From Ectobacillus polymachus (GTDB lineage: Bacteria; Bacillota; Bacilli; Bacillales; Bacillaceae_G), in assembly GCF_048159605.1 (NCBI RefSeq), contig NZ_JBLREB010000001.1:1798001-1862000 (forward strand): a stretch of 64,000 bases of DNA, written 5' to 3'. Below the pieces are notes generated by a model. The model was not told the DNA's origin. It was given only the letters and a program-made list of their open reading frames with translations, and made no database searches. This document shows positions 26,976 through 34,755 of the stretch, piece after piece (within the stretch, counting starts at the first letter, position 1; every line of letters starts with the position of its first letter). The position numbers were made by a program, and so were the translations under genes.

Positions 26976-27566
26976 CTATCTCCCCTCCTTGATAACCTGC
27001 GTTGTTCGAGGCAAACAAAGTAGTTGATGCTCTCTATCAACAAAAATAAGGTCAATTCCAAGTGGATATTCTTTGTTTTTATCAGTGCGAATCGCAATCC
27101 ATTCCTCGCTTACATCTACCTTAACAAAGCTGACCTCTTGAATACCGGGTCCTCTAAGGCTTAGCACTGCTTCATTTGAAAGGGCATTTGTTTCTACAAT
27201 AATTGTCGCCGATGTATGAGGATTCATTAGTTCTCCTATCTTTGCCTCCTGCACGGCAAGCTGCAAGGAACCAGATGGAGCATCATCTAGAAGAAAGATA
27301 AAATCAGCATGCTTTGTATCTACTGCTTTTGCATAGGTCAACTGATGAAGGAAACGTGTAATTGGTCTCTCCTGATTCGAAAACACCTTAAAACTTACTT
27401 CTGTATCAAGCAGCATTCTTGCAAGTAATAGAGTAGAAGGAAAGCATGGAGAAACTCCTTCCCATTTCTTCACCTCGTCTACTAAATTAGAAATGGATCC
27501 TGGTCTTGCCATTGAATCTATTACTTTTCGATAGGAAGTTTGTATATCATGAACTGCATCTAGCAT
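26976..27566 (-). CDS. phnH: C-P lyase core subunit PhnH
   Basis: PhnH is a PLP-transferase-fold subunit without PLP, part of the PhnGHIJ core. I chose ATG at 27566 (196 aa), because AGGGGG precedes it by 9 nt and the protein then begins LDAVHDIQTSYRKVIDSMARPG, which aligns with PhnH starts. A reading from 27605 would overlap phnG by 23 nt. It abuts phnI. Confidence 0.93.
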   Translation of the reverse strand: MLDAVHDIQTSYRKVIDSMARPGSISNLVDEVKKWEGVSPCFPSTLLLARMLLDTEVSFKVFSNQERPITRFLHQLTYAKAVDTKHADFIFLLDDAPSGSLQLAVQEAKIGELMNPHTSATIIVETNALSNEAVLSLRGPGIQEVSFVKVDVSEEWIAIRTDKNKEYPLGIDLIFVDREHQLLCLPRTTQVIKEGR

Positions 27567-27582
27567 TCTCAAAATCCCCCTG

Positions 27583-28008
27583 TCAATCAATATCCATCGT
27601 TTCAAAGTTAACTTTTGTTTTTAATACCTTCTCTTCCCATTTCCTTATAGAGAGCTGAATTCGCTCCTCTTCAGACGCTAAGATTTCGGTCCATGTCAAT
27701 GTTTCTGGTAGATTTGCTGCATATGCTGCATCAATGACTGCTAAATGGTAAGCAAGCTCTGGTTCATCCCCCTTCACAACCCCTAGACCAAAGTGATTCT
27801 GAATGGATACCTTGCATTCTGTTATGAACAATTCTCCAAGATAAAATAGACTTTTCTTAGCGGTTTCTCTCGATTTAATCATGACGAGACCATGATTCGG
27901 CTCCTCGATTGTGATAACAGAATATTGGTCGATAATCTGTTGTGCAAGCTTTTCGGAAACGGATTTTGAACCATCAATTAATATTTCAGTCCTCTGTTTT
28001 CGTTTCAT
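27583..28008 (-). CDS. phnG: C-P lyase core subunit PhnG
   Basis: PhnG is a 141-aa core subunit. Family-typical stretches are the GLVMIKSRETAKKSLFYLGELFITEC region and GDEPELAYHLAVIDAAYAANL. It starts the lyase gene run phnGHIJKML and follows phnF by 78 nt. That gap contains a second copy of the putative PhnF operator. Confidence 0.93.
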   Translation of the reverse strand: MKRKQRTEILIDGSKSVSEKLAQQIIDQYSVITIEEPNHGLVMIKSRETAKKSLFYLGELFITECKVSIQNHFGLGVVKGDEPELAYHLAVIDAAYAANLPETLTWTEILASEEERIQLSIRKWEEKVLKTKVNFETMDID

Positions 28009-28053
28009 GTCTAACGCTCCCTACTCCATAATTCCTTCCCAGACATACTGTAT

Positions 28054-28065
28054 CTTGTTGCCAAG
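28054..28065. promoter_or_regulatory. Candidate PhnF operator upstream of phnG
   Basis: The palindrome CTTGTTGCCAAG in the phnF-phnG gap matches the one in the operon promoter (CTTGATGCCAAG, 29732-29743) at 11 of 12 positions. A TTTACA on the minus strand just upstream could be a weak -35. It may allow separate control of phnG onward. Confidence 0.6.
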
Positions 28066-28086
28066 CAAGCGAATGTAAAGATTTTA

Positions 28087-28788
28087 TTAAAACACATACG
28101 TAAAATAATCACTGCGATATAAAATTTTGCTATAATCTATTTTTTTTTGCGTCGTTTGATCCTTACATGCTGCTTCCATTACAAGTAGGGGAATAAAGCC
28201 CGAGCATGCAAGGATTTCTCGTTCGAATTTAGAAGGAAAGGTAACGCTTAATAACATTTGTGATTCGCTAACTGGGTCATATCCTTTGCTTATATAAAAT
28301 TCATACATAGACGTAATGTCTTTTCCTATCCGTTCAATCTCAGGAAACATCGATTCCGCCACATAGGAAATATGCATGGCAATGGGTACATGGTCAATGA
28401 TTCGTAGCCGTACGATTTTAAACACACGTTCCTGTTCATGGGCTCCCAATGCTTGATAAATTTTGTGGTTATATTCAATAGCCTTACAGAGAATGTTTTT
28501 CGACTGATAGTTATAGCCGAGCTCTATCATTTTATTACTAAAGCTTTTATTTCCAGACATCATAAGAGGAATTCGTTGATGTCGATCTTTCACAAATCTT
28601 CCCTTGCCTTGCTTTGAATAGATGTAGCCTAATTCCTGAAGTCTCTCAAACGCTTTACGCACCGTCATACGGGGTACCCGAAACAAATCAGCAAGCTCAT
28701 TCTCTGACGGTAATTTATCGCCGGGATCATAAATACCTGATTGTATGTCCGCTAGCAAATGATCCATAATCTCCATTTCTTCTGGCAT
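28087..28788 (-). CDS. phnF: GntR-family transcriptional regulator PhnF
   Basis: This 233-aa HutC-subfamily regulator has an N-terminal winged helix (DKLPSENELADLFRVPRMTVRKAFERLQELGY, recognition helix around residues 40-52) and a C-terminal UTRA ligand-binding domain. Inside the phn operon it is expected to repress the operon and respond to a phosphonate or phosphate ester ligand. It lies 27 nt after the PHP gene. Confidence 0.9.
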   Translation of the reverse strand: MPEEMEIMDHLLADIQSGIYDPGDKLPSENELADLFRVPRMTVRKAFERLQELGYIYSKQGKGRFVKDRHQRIPLMMSGNKSFSNKMIELGYNYQSKNILCKAIEYNHKIYQALGAHEQERVFKIVRLRIIDHVPIAMHISYVAESMFPEIERIGKDITSMYEFYISKGYDPVSESQMLLSVTFPSKFEREILACSGFIPLLVMEAACKDQTTQKKIDYSKILYRSDYFTYVF

Positions 28789-28815
28789 ATCTATTCATCC
28801 CCTTAGAAAAAGGCT

Positions 28816-29667
28816 TTAGATCTTTAATTTTCTTTCAAGTAATACTTGCAAATTCTCAGTTCCTGGATGATTACATCCTAGCGTAACGTCTCGTTCTCCA
28901 TAAAAACCGTGAAAGTCAGAACCGCCGGTTTGGATTAATCCATACTTAGCTGCATACCTTTTTGCCATCTCGCAATCAGCTGTACTATGTAAGGGATGCC
29001 AAACTTCAATCCCTTGTAATCCACTCTCTACTAATTCAGGTACGGCATCGAAATTTTTGTATTGTCCTGGATGGGCGAGAACGGGAACGCCCCCGGCCTC
29101 TAATATGACTTGAATAGCCAAACTTGGCTTTACGTATTCAACGGGTATGTACGCGATGCCTACAGCTGCTTTGTTTTGCCCACGAGAAAACAAGGTTTTG
29201 TATAACTCACCGTATATTGATTCGGTGTAGCCTTTTTCAATTAAAGCATGCATAATATGCTGCTTATAAACGCCCGTTCCTCCACTCGCAAACTTCTGTA
29301 CCTGCTCCCAGCTTATGTCGTAGCCAGCCTCAATAACCCTTTGTACCATTTGATAACAAGCTTCATGCCGTGCTGCTAATAATGGATCGCATAGCTGTTG
29401 AATAGCAGGGTGGCCAGGCTTAATAAAGTAGCCAAGTATATGTACTTTTCTCTCTCTTTCAACGTCATAGGAAGATATTTCAATGCCCGGAATAATTTCA
29501 ATATCGTTTTGTTTTCCTTTCTCTATCATGTCTGAAAGACCTATAGTCGTGTCGTGATTTGTAATCGCTAAATGGCTTACTTGCTCGCCCATCGCTAATA
29601 GAAGTAAATCATCAAATGAAAACGATCCATCGGATATCGTAGTATGACAATGTAATTCCGCTTTCAT
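28816..29667 (-). CDS. PHP-domain phosphoesterase, probable cyclic-phosphate phosphodiesterase (PhnPP-type)
   Basis: This 283-aa PHP-family metallohydrolase begins MKAELHCHTTISDGSF (HxH motif), then HDTT, then GIEISS. PVLAHPG and GGSDFHG complete the metal-ligand set. It is the first gene of the phn operon, which lacks phnP and phnN. A PHP enzyme from Eggerthella lenta was shown to convert 5-phosphoribosyl 1,2-cyclic phosphate, the PhnJ product, to ribose 5-phosphate. The same role is likely here by inference. ATG at 29667 is chosen because AAGGGGG precedes it. Confidence 0.82.
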   Translation of the reverse strand: MKAELHCHTTISDGSFSFDDLLLLAMGEQVSHLAITNHDTTIGLSDMIEKGKQNDIEIIPGIEISSYDVERERKVHILGYFIKPGHPAIQQLCDPLLAARHEACYQMVQRVIEAGYDISWEQVQKFASGGTGVYKQHIMHALIEKGYTESIYGELYKTLFSRGQNKAAVGIAYIPVEYVKPSLAIQVILEAGGVPVLAHPGQYKNFDAVPELVESGLQGIEVWHPLHSTADCEMAKRYAAKYGLIQTGGSDFHGFYGERDVTLGCNHPGTENLQVLLERKLKI

Positions 29668-29711
29668 GTAGCATCCCCCTTGATTACCTGAAATGAATAA
29701 ACCGTTACACA

Positions 29712-29730
29712 AGTCTATGGAACTAGTCTA
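29712..29730 (-). promoter_or_regulatory. Candidate -10 elements of phn operon promoter
   Basis: TAGACT occurs twice on the minus strand (29730-29725 and 29717-29712), just downstream of the palindromic operator and the PhoP hexamers. No good -35 is seen, as usual for PhoP-activated promoters. Confidence 0.45.
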
Positions 29731-29745
29731 ACTTGATGCCAAGTT
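29730..29745. promoter_or_regulatory. Candidate PhnF operator at the phn promoter
   Basis: The perfect inverted repeat AACTTG-ATGC-CAAGTT lies between the PhoP hexamers and a -10-like TAGACT. Its 12-bp core recurs upstream of phnG with one change. Position and recurrence fit a repressor site for the operon's own GntR regulator. Confidence 0.65.
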
Positions 29746-29750
29746 GGCCG

Positions 29751-29789
29751 GATTAACGAACTGTAAATAGATTGTTAAAATCTTGTAAT
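29751..29789 (-). promoter_or_regulatory. PhoP box upstream of the phn operon
   Basis: On the minus strand four hexamers ATTACA, TTAACA, TTTACA and TTAATC are each separated by 5 nt (11-bp period). This is the arrangement of Bacillus PhoP-activated promoters (TT(A/T)ACA repeats), so expression is expected under phosphate limitation. Confidence 0.72.
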
Positions 29790-29836
29790 CTTGAGAGTTT
29801 TCTTCCTTCCCCTTTGAGAAGCGTCTACAAAATAAA

Positions 29837-29893
29837 AAAACCCGAGATAGAAGAAGATTGCCACGAAAGCAATTTTCTTCTATCTCGGGTTTT
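29837..29893 (-). terminator. Terminator of the hem operon
   Basis: A long stem (CCCGAGATAGAAGAA with TTCTTCTATCTCGGG, plus ATTGC/GCAAT inside) and flanking A/T runs lie between hemL and the phn promoter. The symmetric runs could stop both strands. Confidence 0.9.
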
Positions 29894-29915
29894 ATAACCG
29901 TATTTATTACTATAT

Positions 29916-31202
29916 TTACTTTAATTTTGAAAATGCAATTGTTGCAGCTTCGATTGTTTTTTCAATATCCTCATCGCTGTGCATGGTGGATAGGAATAAT
30001 CCTTCAAATTGAGATGGCGGCAAAAAGATGCCTTGTTCTGCCATTTCACGATAATAGTTTGCAAAATAGTCTAGATTTGAAGTTTTTGCCGTTTCGAAAT
30101 TGATTACTTTTTCATTCGTAAAGAAGAATCCGATCATCGATCCAGCACGATTTACACATGCAGGAATATCATAAGCTTTCGCTGCAGCAGTTATACCTTC
30201 TTGCAAGCGATCTGCCTTTCGCTCGAATTCCTTATACGAATCTGGTGTAAGTTGTACAAGTGTTTCGTATCCTGCTGTCATGGCAAGCGGATTTCCAGAC
30301 AGAGTACCTGCTTGATAAATTGGACCACTTGGCGCGATTTGTTCCATAATTTCTGCCTTGCCACCAAATGCTCCAACTGGAAGACCGCCGCCTATTACCT
30401 TACCAAGACAAGTTAAGTCCGGTGTAATGCCAAAATACCCTTGTCCACAGTTGTAGCCTACGCGAAAGCCAGTCATCACTTCATCAAAAATAAGAAGCGT
30501 TCCATACTCTTTCGTGATATCTCGTAATCCTTCCAAAAATCCAGGAAGAGGCGGAACAACGCCCATGTTTCCAGCAACTGGCTCCACAATAACAGCTGCA
30601 AGGTCATCACCATGTAGCCTAAATGCAGTTTTTACCCCTTCTAAATCATTGTATGGAACAGTAATCGTATTACGAGCTATTCCCTCAGGTACACCAGGGC
30701 TATCAGGTAATCCTAAAGTCGCTACACCTGATCCCGCTTTAATTAGAAGAGAATCACCGTGACCGTGATAGCATCCTTCAAATTTTAAAATTTTATTTCT
30801 ACCTGTATATCCGCGCGCTAAACGCAGTGCACTCATCGTTGCTTCGGTTCCAGAGTTCACCATTCTCACAATTTCTACGGATGGTACACGGCTAATAACA
30901 AGCTTAGCAAGCTCATTTTCAATCTCGGTTGGAGTACCAAAACTTGTTCCCTTTTCCGCTACTTTCTTTAAGGCTTCTACAACTCGTTCATTCGTATGAC
31001 CGAGGATTAGCGGGCCCCATGATAAAACATAATCGATATATTCATTGCCATCGATATCATATACCTTTGAACCCTTTCCGTGATCCATAAAGATTGGATT
31101 CATTCCTACCGCCCGGAATGCACGAACCGGACTATTTACACCGCCAGGCATAAGCTTTTTTGCTTCTTCAAAGGCTTGAATGCTCTTTGTAAATTGTTTC
31201 AT
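29916..31202 (-). CDS. hemL: Glutamate-1-semialdehyde 2,1-aminomutase
   Basis: This PLP enzyme makes 5-aminolevulinate from glutamate 1-semialdehyde. The 428-aa chain shows RMVNSGTEATMSALRLARG, the PLP site region FDEVMTGFRVG and the catalytic lysine in CLGKVIGGGLPVGAFGG. It overlaps the hemB stop by 1 nt (TAATG) and ends the hem operon. Confidence 0.98.
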   Translation of the reverse strand: MKQFTKSIQAFEEAKKLMPGGVNSPVRAFRAVGMNPIFMDHGKGSKVYDIDGNEYIDYVLSWGPLILGHTNERVVEALKKVAEKGTSFGTPTEIENELAKLVISRVPSVEIVRMVNSGTEATMSALRLARGYTGRNKILKFEGCYHGHGDSLLIKAGSGVATLGLPDSPGVPEGIARNTITVPYNDLEGVKTAFRLHGDDLAAVIVEPVAGNMGVVPPLPGFLEGLRDITKEYGTLLIFDEVMTGFRVGYNCGQGYFGITPDLTCLGKVIGGGLPVGAFGGKAEIMEQIAPSGPIYQAGTLSGNPLAMTAGYETLVQLTPDSYKEFERKADRLQEGITAAAKAYDIPACVNRAGSMIGFFFTNEKVINFETAKTSNLDYFANYYREMAEQGIFLPPSQFEGLFLSTMHSDEDIEKTIEAATIAFSKLK

Positions 31203-32191
31203 TAACGCTTACTCCCTTCTTGCAACCATTTTGCTGCATCTTTTGCAAAGTAAGTGATAATTAAATCTGCTCCTGCACGTTTCATACTGATTAATTGTTC
31301 TAACACAATTTGTTTTTCATTGATCCATCCATTCAAAGCCGCAGCCTTAACCATGGAGTATTCACCGCTCACGTTGTATGTAACAACTGGAAGATTCACG
31401 TGATTTCGTACATCACGAATAATATCGAGATAAGAAAGTGCAGGCTTTACAATTAAGAAATCTGCGCCTTCTTCAACATCCGACTCTGCCTCACGAAGCG
31501 CTTCTAGACGATTGGCTGGATCCATTTGGTATGTTTTGCGATCACCAAACTGCGGTGCACTGTTAGCCGCATCACGAAATGGACCATAATGCGCAGACGA
31601 ATATTTCACTGCATAGGACATAATCGGAACATTGGTAAATCCATTTTCATCTAATGAACGGCGGATTGCAGTTACAAATCCATCCATCATATTCGATGGG
31701 GCAATAATATCTGCCCCTGCTTTCGCTTGACTTACTGCAGTTTTTGCAAGTAATTCTAACGATTCATCATTAAGAATAACGCCATCTTCAATAACACCGC
31801 AATGACCATGGTCTGTATATTCACAAAGGCAAGTATCAGCAATTACAATTAACTCTGGAAAGTGCGCTTTAATTTCTGAAATAGCTTTTTGCACAACACC
31901 ATGATTACAATATGCGGAAGATCCCACTTCATCTTTATCATCCGGAATACCGAAAACAATAACGGATTTGATTCCTAAATCAACCACTTCTTGTATTTCT
32001 TCATGAAGTAAGTCGATAGAAAATTGATAGATTCCTGGCATAGACTGAATCGGATTTTTCTTATTTTCTCCTTCTACTACGAAAACAGGATAAATGAAAT
32101 CTTCTGTATGTAAGTATGTTTCTCGTACAAGTGCTCGCATATTCGCTGATTGACGTAAGCGACGATGACGTTGAAATTGTAAATGACTCAT
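31202..32191 (-). CDS. hemB: Delta-aminolevulinic acid dehydratase (porphobilinogen synthase)
   Basis: HemB condenses two 5-aminolevulinates to porphobilinogen. The 329-aa chain has the zinc-site cysteines in DTCLCEYTDHGHCG, the Schiff-base lysines in SYAVKYSSAHYGPFR and FLIVKPALSY. It lies between hemD and hemL in the normal order. Confidence 0.98.
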   Translation of the reverse strand: MSHLQFQRHRRLRQSANMRALVRETYLHTEDFIYPVFVVEGENKKNPIQSMPGIYQFSIDLLHEEIQEVVDLGIKSVIVFGIPDDKDEVGSSAYCNHGVVQKAISEIKAHFPELIVIADTCLCEYTDHGHCGVIEDGVILNDESLELLAKTAVSQAKAGADIIAPSNMMDGFVTAIRRSLDENGFTNVPIMSYAVKYSSAHYGPFRDAANSAPQFGDRKTYQMDPANRLEALREAESDVEEGADFLIVKPALSYLDIIRDVRNHVNLPVVTYNVSGEYSMVKAAALNGWINEKQIVLEQLISMKRAGADLIITYFAKDAAKWLQEGSKR

Positions 32192-32217
32192 AGTCTTTCA
32201 TCTCCAGTTGTTTATTT

Positions 32218-32976
32218 TTACCGCAACGTATGTTTTGCAGCACAATCTAATAGTGCATCAATTGTATATTCATTCGGTACTACTAACGTTGCAAAATAAG
32301 GTTTTGCTTCACGTTCTGTAGTTGGTCCTATACAACCAATTGTACACCTTTTTACCCATTGTCTCCAATCCGTTCCCTCTAGTAAAGCGACAAAGCTTTT
32401 GACTGTTGAAGGACTTGTAAACGTTATAATATCTATGATTCCACTCTCTAACGCTTGGATAAGAGAAAGTTTCGCCTCATCGTTTTTCTTCGTTTCGTAA
32501 ACAACGATTTCACGAATCGAAATGCCAGCATCCTGCATAGCAAGTGGGATGACATCACGTGCCAAGTTTCCTTTTGGAAACAGGATTCGCACCCTATTAG
32601 AAATGAGTGGGAGAAATTCTTCTATGAATACTTCAGCCTCAAATTTACTTGGAACAAAGGAAACCTTACATCCCAAACGTTCTAGCTCCTGCTTTGTCTT
32701 TTTCCCGATAGCCGCAACTTGCAAAGAGGAAGGAATTTCTACCTTACCAATCAATTGAAAAAAATAAGTCACGCTATTCTTGCTCGTAAACAAAATCCAA
32801 TCATATTCAGACAATGTTTCCGAGGGAAAATCGCAAGATACTGGAGCAATTGTTAGCAAAGGAAGGACAAAGGGAATGCCGCCTCTCATACGAACTGCAT
32901 CAGCCATTTCCTTTGCTTGTGCTTTTGCTCGTGGAATAAGAACCATTCGGTTAGCTAAAGACTCCATATGCATCAC
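32218..32976 (-). CDS. hemD: Uroporphyrinogen-III synthase
   Basis: HemD cyclises hydroxymethylbilane with D-ring inversion. HemD sequences diverge, but the 252-aa protein has the family pattern (DWILFTSKNSVTYFF, DIITFTSPSTVKSF, CIGPTTEREA). Its start overlaps hemC by 4 nt. The position in hemAXCDBL settles the call. Confidence 0.95.
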   Translation of the reverse strand: MMHMESLANRMVLIPRAKAQAKEMADAVRMRGGIPFVLPLLTIAPVSCDFPSETLSEYDWILFTSKNSVTYFFQLIGKVEIPSSLQVAAIGKKTKQELERLGCKVSFVPSKFEAEVFIEEFLPLISNRVRILFPKGNLARDVIPLAMQDAGISIREIVVYETKKNDEAKLSLIQALESGIIDIITFTSPSTVKSFVALLEGTDWRQWVKRCTIGCIGPTTEREAKPYFATLVVPNEYTIDALLDCAAKHTLR

Positions 32977-33890
32977 TGCTCCATAGCTTCCTCGATAAGA
33001 CGCTTCGCCCCACGAGCAAGAAGAAGATCTGCAGCCTTATTTCCTACTTCTTCTGGATCCTGACCTGTTACAATTTCCTTTAACAATTTCGTTCCTGTTT
33101 TCGATCCAACTAAAGCGGTTAGCTCCACTTCGCCAGTTTCCTTTAGAATAGCGTGACCAGCAATAGGAACTTGACATCCGCCTTCTAGCTTGTTTAGAAA
33201 TACCCGTTCTGCCGTTACGGTTTGTTCCGTTACAGTATCATTCATCAGACGAAGCGCTTGTAGTAGTTCCTCATCATCTGCTCGGCATTCAATGGAAAGT
33301 GCGCCTTGTCCTACAGCTGGAACACAAACATCTAAATATTCTGTAATGACATCTTCACTCCACCCCATACGATGCATGCCAGCGGCTGCTAACACAATCG
33401 CATCATACTCCTCTTCATGAAGCTTCTTAATGCGGGTATCAATGTTACCGCGAATCCATTTCATTTGCAAATCAGGACGCACCGCTAGAAGCTGGGCACT
33501 CCGGCGAAGGCTGCTCGTTCCCACAATCGCTCCGCTAGGGAGATTTTCAAACGTTGCACCTGTTTTTGAAATCAATACATCACGCGGATCCACGCGTTTT
33601 GGAATACATCCAATCGTTAATCCTTCCGGAAGAACAGCCGGCATATCCTTCATACTATGAACTGCTATATCAATTTCCTTTGAAAGCATAGCTTGTTCAA
33701 TTTCTTTTACAAATAAGCCTTTTCCGCCAACCTTTGACAAAGTCACATCAAGAATTACATCGCCCTTTGTGACGATTTCCTTTACTTCAAACTCGAAGGG
33801 CACATTTCGTTTTTTTAGTTGAGCAATTACCCAATTGGTTTGTGTTAAAGCAAGTTTACTTCTTCTTGAACCAACAATTATTTTACGCAT
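32973..33890 (-). CDS. hemC: Hydroxymethylbilane synthase (porphobilinogen deaminase)
   Basis: HemC polymerises four porphobilinogens. The 305-aa chain has IVGSRRSKLALTQTNWVI, AVHSMKDMP, GTSSLRRSAQL, the catalytic-Asp region and the dipyrromethane-attachment cysteine in LEGGCQVPIAG. Confidence 0.98.
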   Translation of the reverse strand: MRKIIVGSRRSKLALTQTNWVIAQLKKRNVPFEFEVKEIVTKGDVILDVTLSKVGGKGLFVKEIEQAMLSKEIDIAVHSMKDMPAVLPEGLTIGCIPKRVDPRDVLISKTGATFENLPSGAIVGTSSLRRSAQLLAVRPDLQMKWIRGNIDTRIKKLHEEEYDAIVLAAAGMHRMGWSEDVITEYLDVCVPAVGQGALSIECRADDEELLQALRLMNDTVTEQTVTAERVFLNKLEGGCQVPIAGHAILKETGEVELTALVGSKTGTKLLKEIVTGQDPEEVGNKAADLLLARGAKRLIEEAMEQ

Positions 33891-33908
33891 GTCATGTCTC
33901 TCCTATGT

Positions 33909-34742
33909 TTAGATATGCCAAAAATGAAAGGAAGATAAACTAGTAAATAAAAAAAGATTGATAAGTAAAACAAGAAACGCCCCTATATTCCAATTGGCAA
34001 CATTTCTCCCTTGAAGCTTCTCAGATCCTTGTAAATATAGCCCTACACTATAAACGAGCAAAACGATAAACGACCCTGATACCTTCGGATCATACCAATG
34101 AAATTGATCCACTTTCGCATACGCCCAGATGCAGCCAAGCAGTAGTGCGAATAGGAAAAAAGGGACAGAAAATAAATTTAAACCAAAGGAAAGCGAATTC
34201 AGATTTTGTAAATTTCCTAGTCTACGCAATCGATTGTTCCACTTTTTTTGCTTTAATAACGTATATTGTAGCACGTACATACAAGAAAATATGAACGAAA
34301 CCGTGAACGTTGCATAAGTGATAAATACCATTCCCACATGAACATATACGAGATCTGAGATTAATCGATTTGCAAGCATAGGGGGAGTTTTCCCAATCGG
34401 AGTAAAAACAGAAAACACATCTACTCCAAAAGCGATGACGTTAGTAAAAAACACGAGAAAATCCACACGAAAAACACGATTCATCACGAGAGAAAGAGTA
34501 AGAAGCAGCCATACATAAAAGTAAACACCAGACAAGAGCGTTAGAATGAAATTTTCTGTCGTTCCTACTGCACGCATAATCATAAAAATCGTATGCAGTA
34601 CCCATACAATGGAAAGTAACCAAAAAGCAATCCGATTTGCCCTTTGGTTACTCTGAAAATAGTCTATACAATATAAGCTAACACTGCACGCATACAATAG
34701 GATTTCAACGTGGTACACGATGCTATAGTTTAAAAGTTCCAC
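33909..34742 (-). CDS. hemX: Membrane protein HemX (negative effector of HemA level)
   Basis: This 277-aa integral membrane protein with about eight spans is related to the CcsA/HemX cytochrome c assembly family (WAYAKVDQFHWYDPKVSGSF). In B. subtilis HemX lowers the steady-state amount of HemA. It lies 13 nt after hemA and 18 nt before hemC. Confidence 0.94.
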   Translation of the reverse strand: MELLNYSIVYHVEILLYACSVSLYCIDYFQSNQRANRIAFWLLSIVWVLHTIFMIMRAVGTTENFILTLLSGVYFYVWLLLTLSLVMNRVFRVDFLVFFTNVIAFGVDVFSVFTPIGKTPPMLANRLISDLVYVHVGMVFITYATFTVSFIFSCMYVLQYTLLKQKKWNNRLRRLGNLQNLNSLSFGLNLFSVPFFLFALLLGCIWAYAKVDQFHWYDPKVSGSFIVLLVYSVGLYLQGSEKLQGRNVANWNIGAFLVLLINLFLFTSLSSFHFWHI

Positions 34743-34755
34743 CTTTTGTTCCTAC

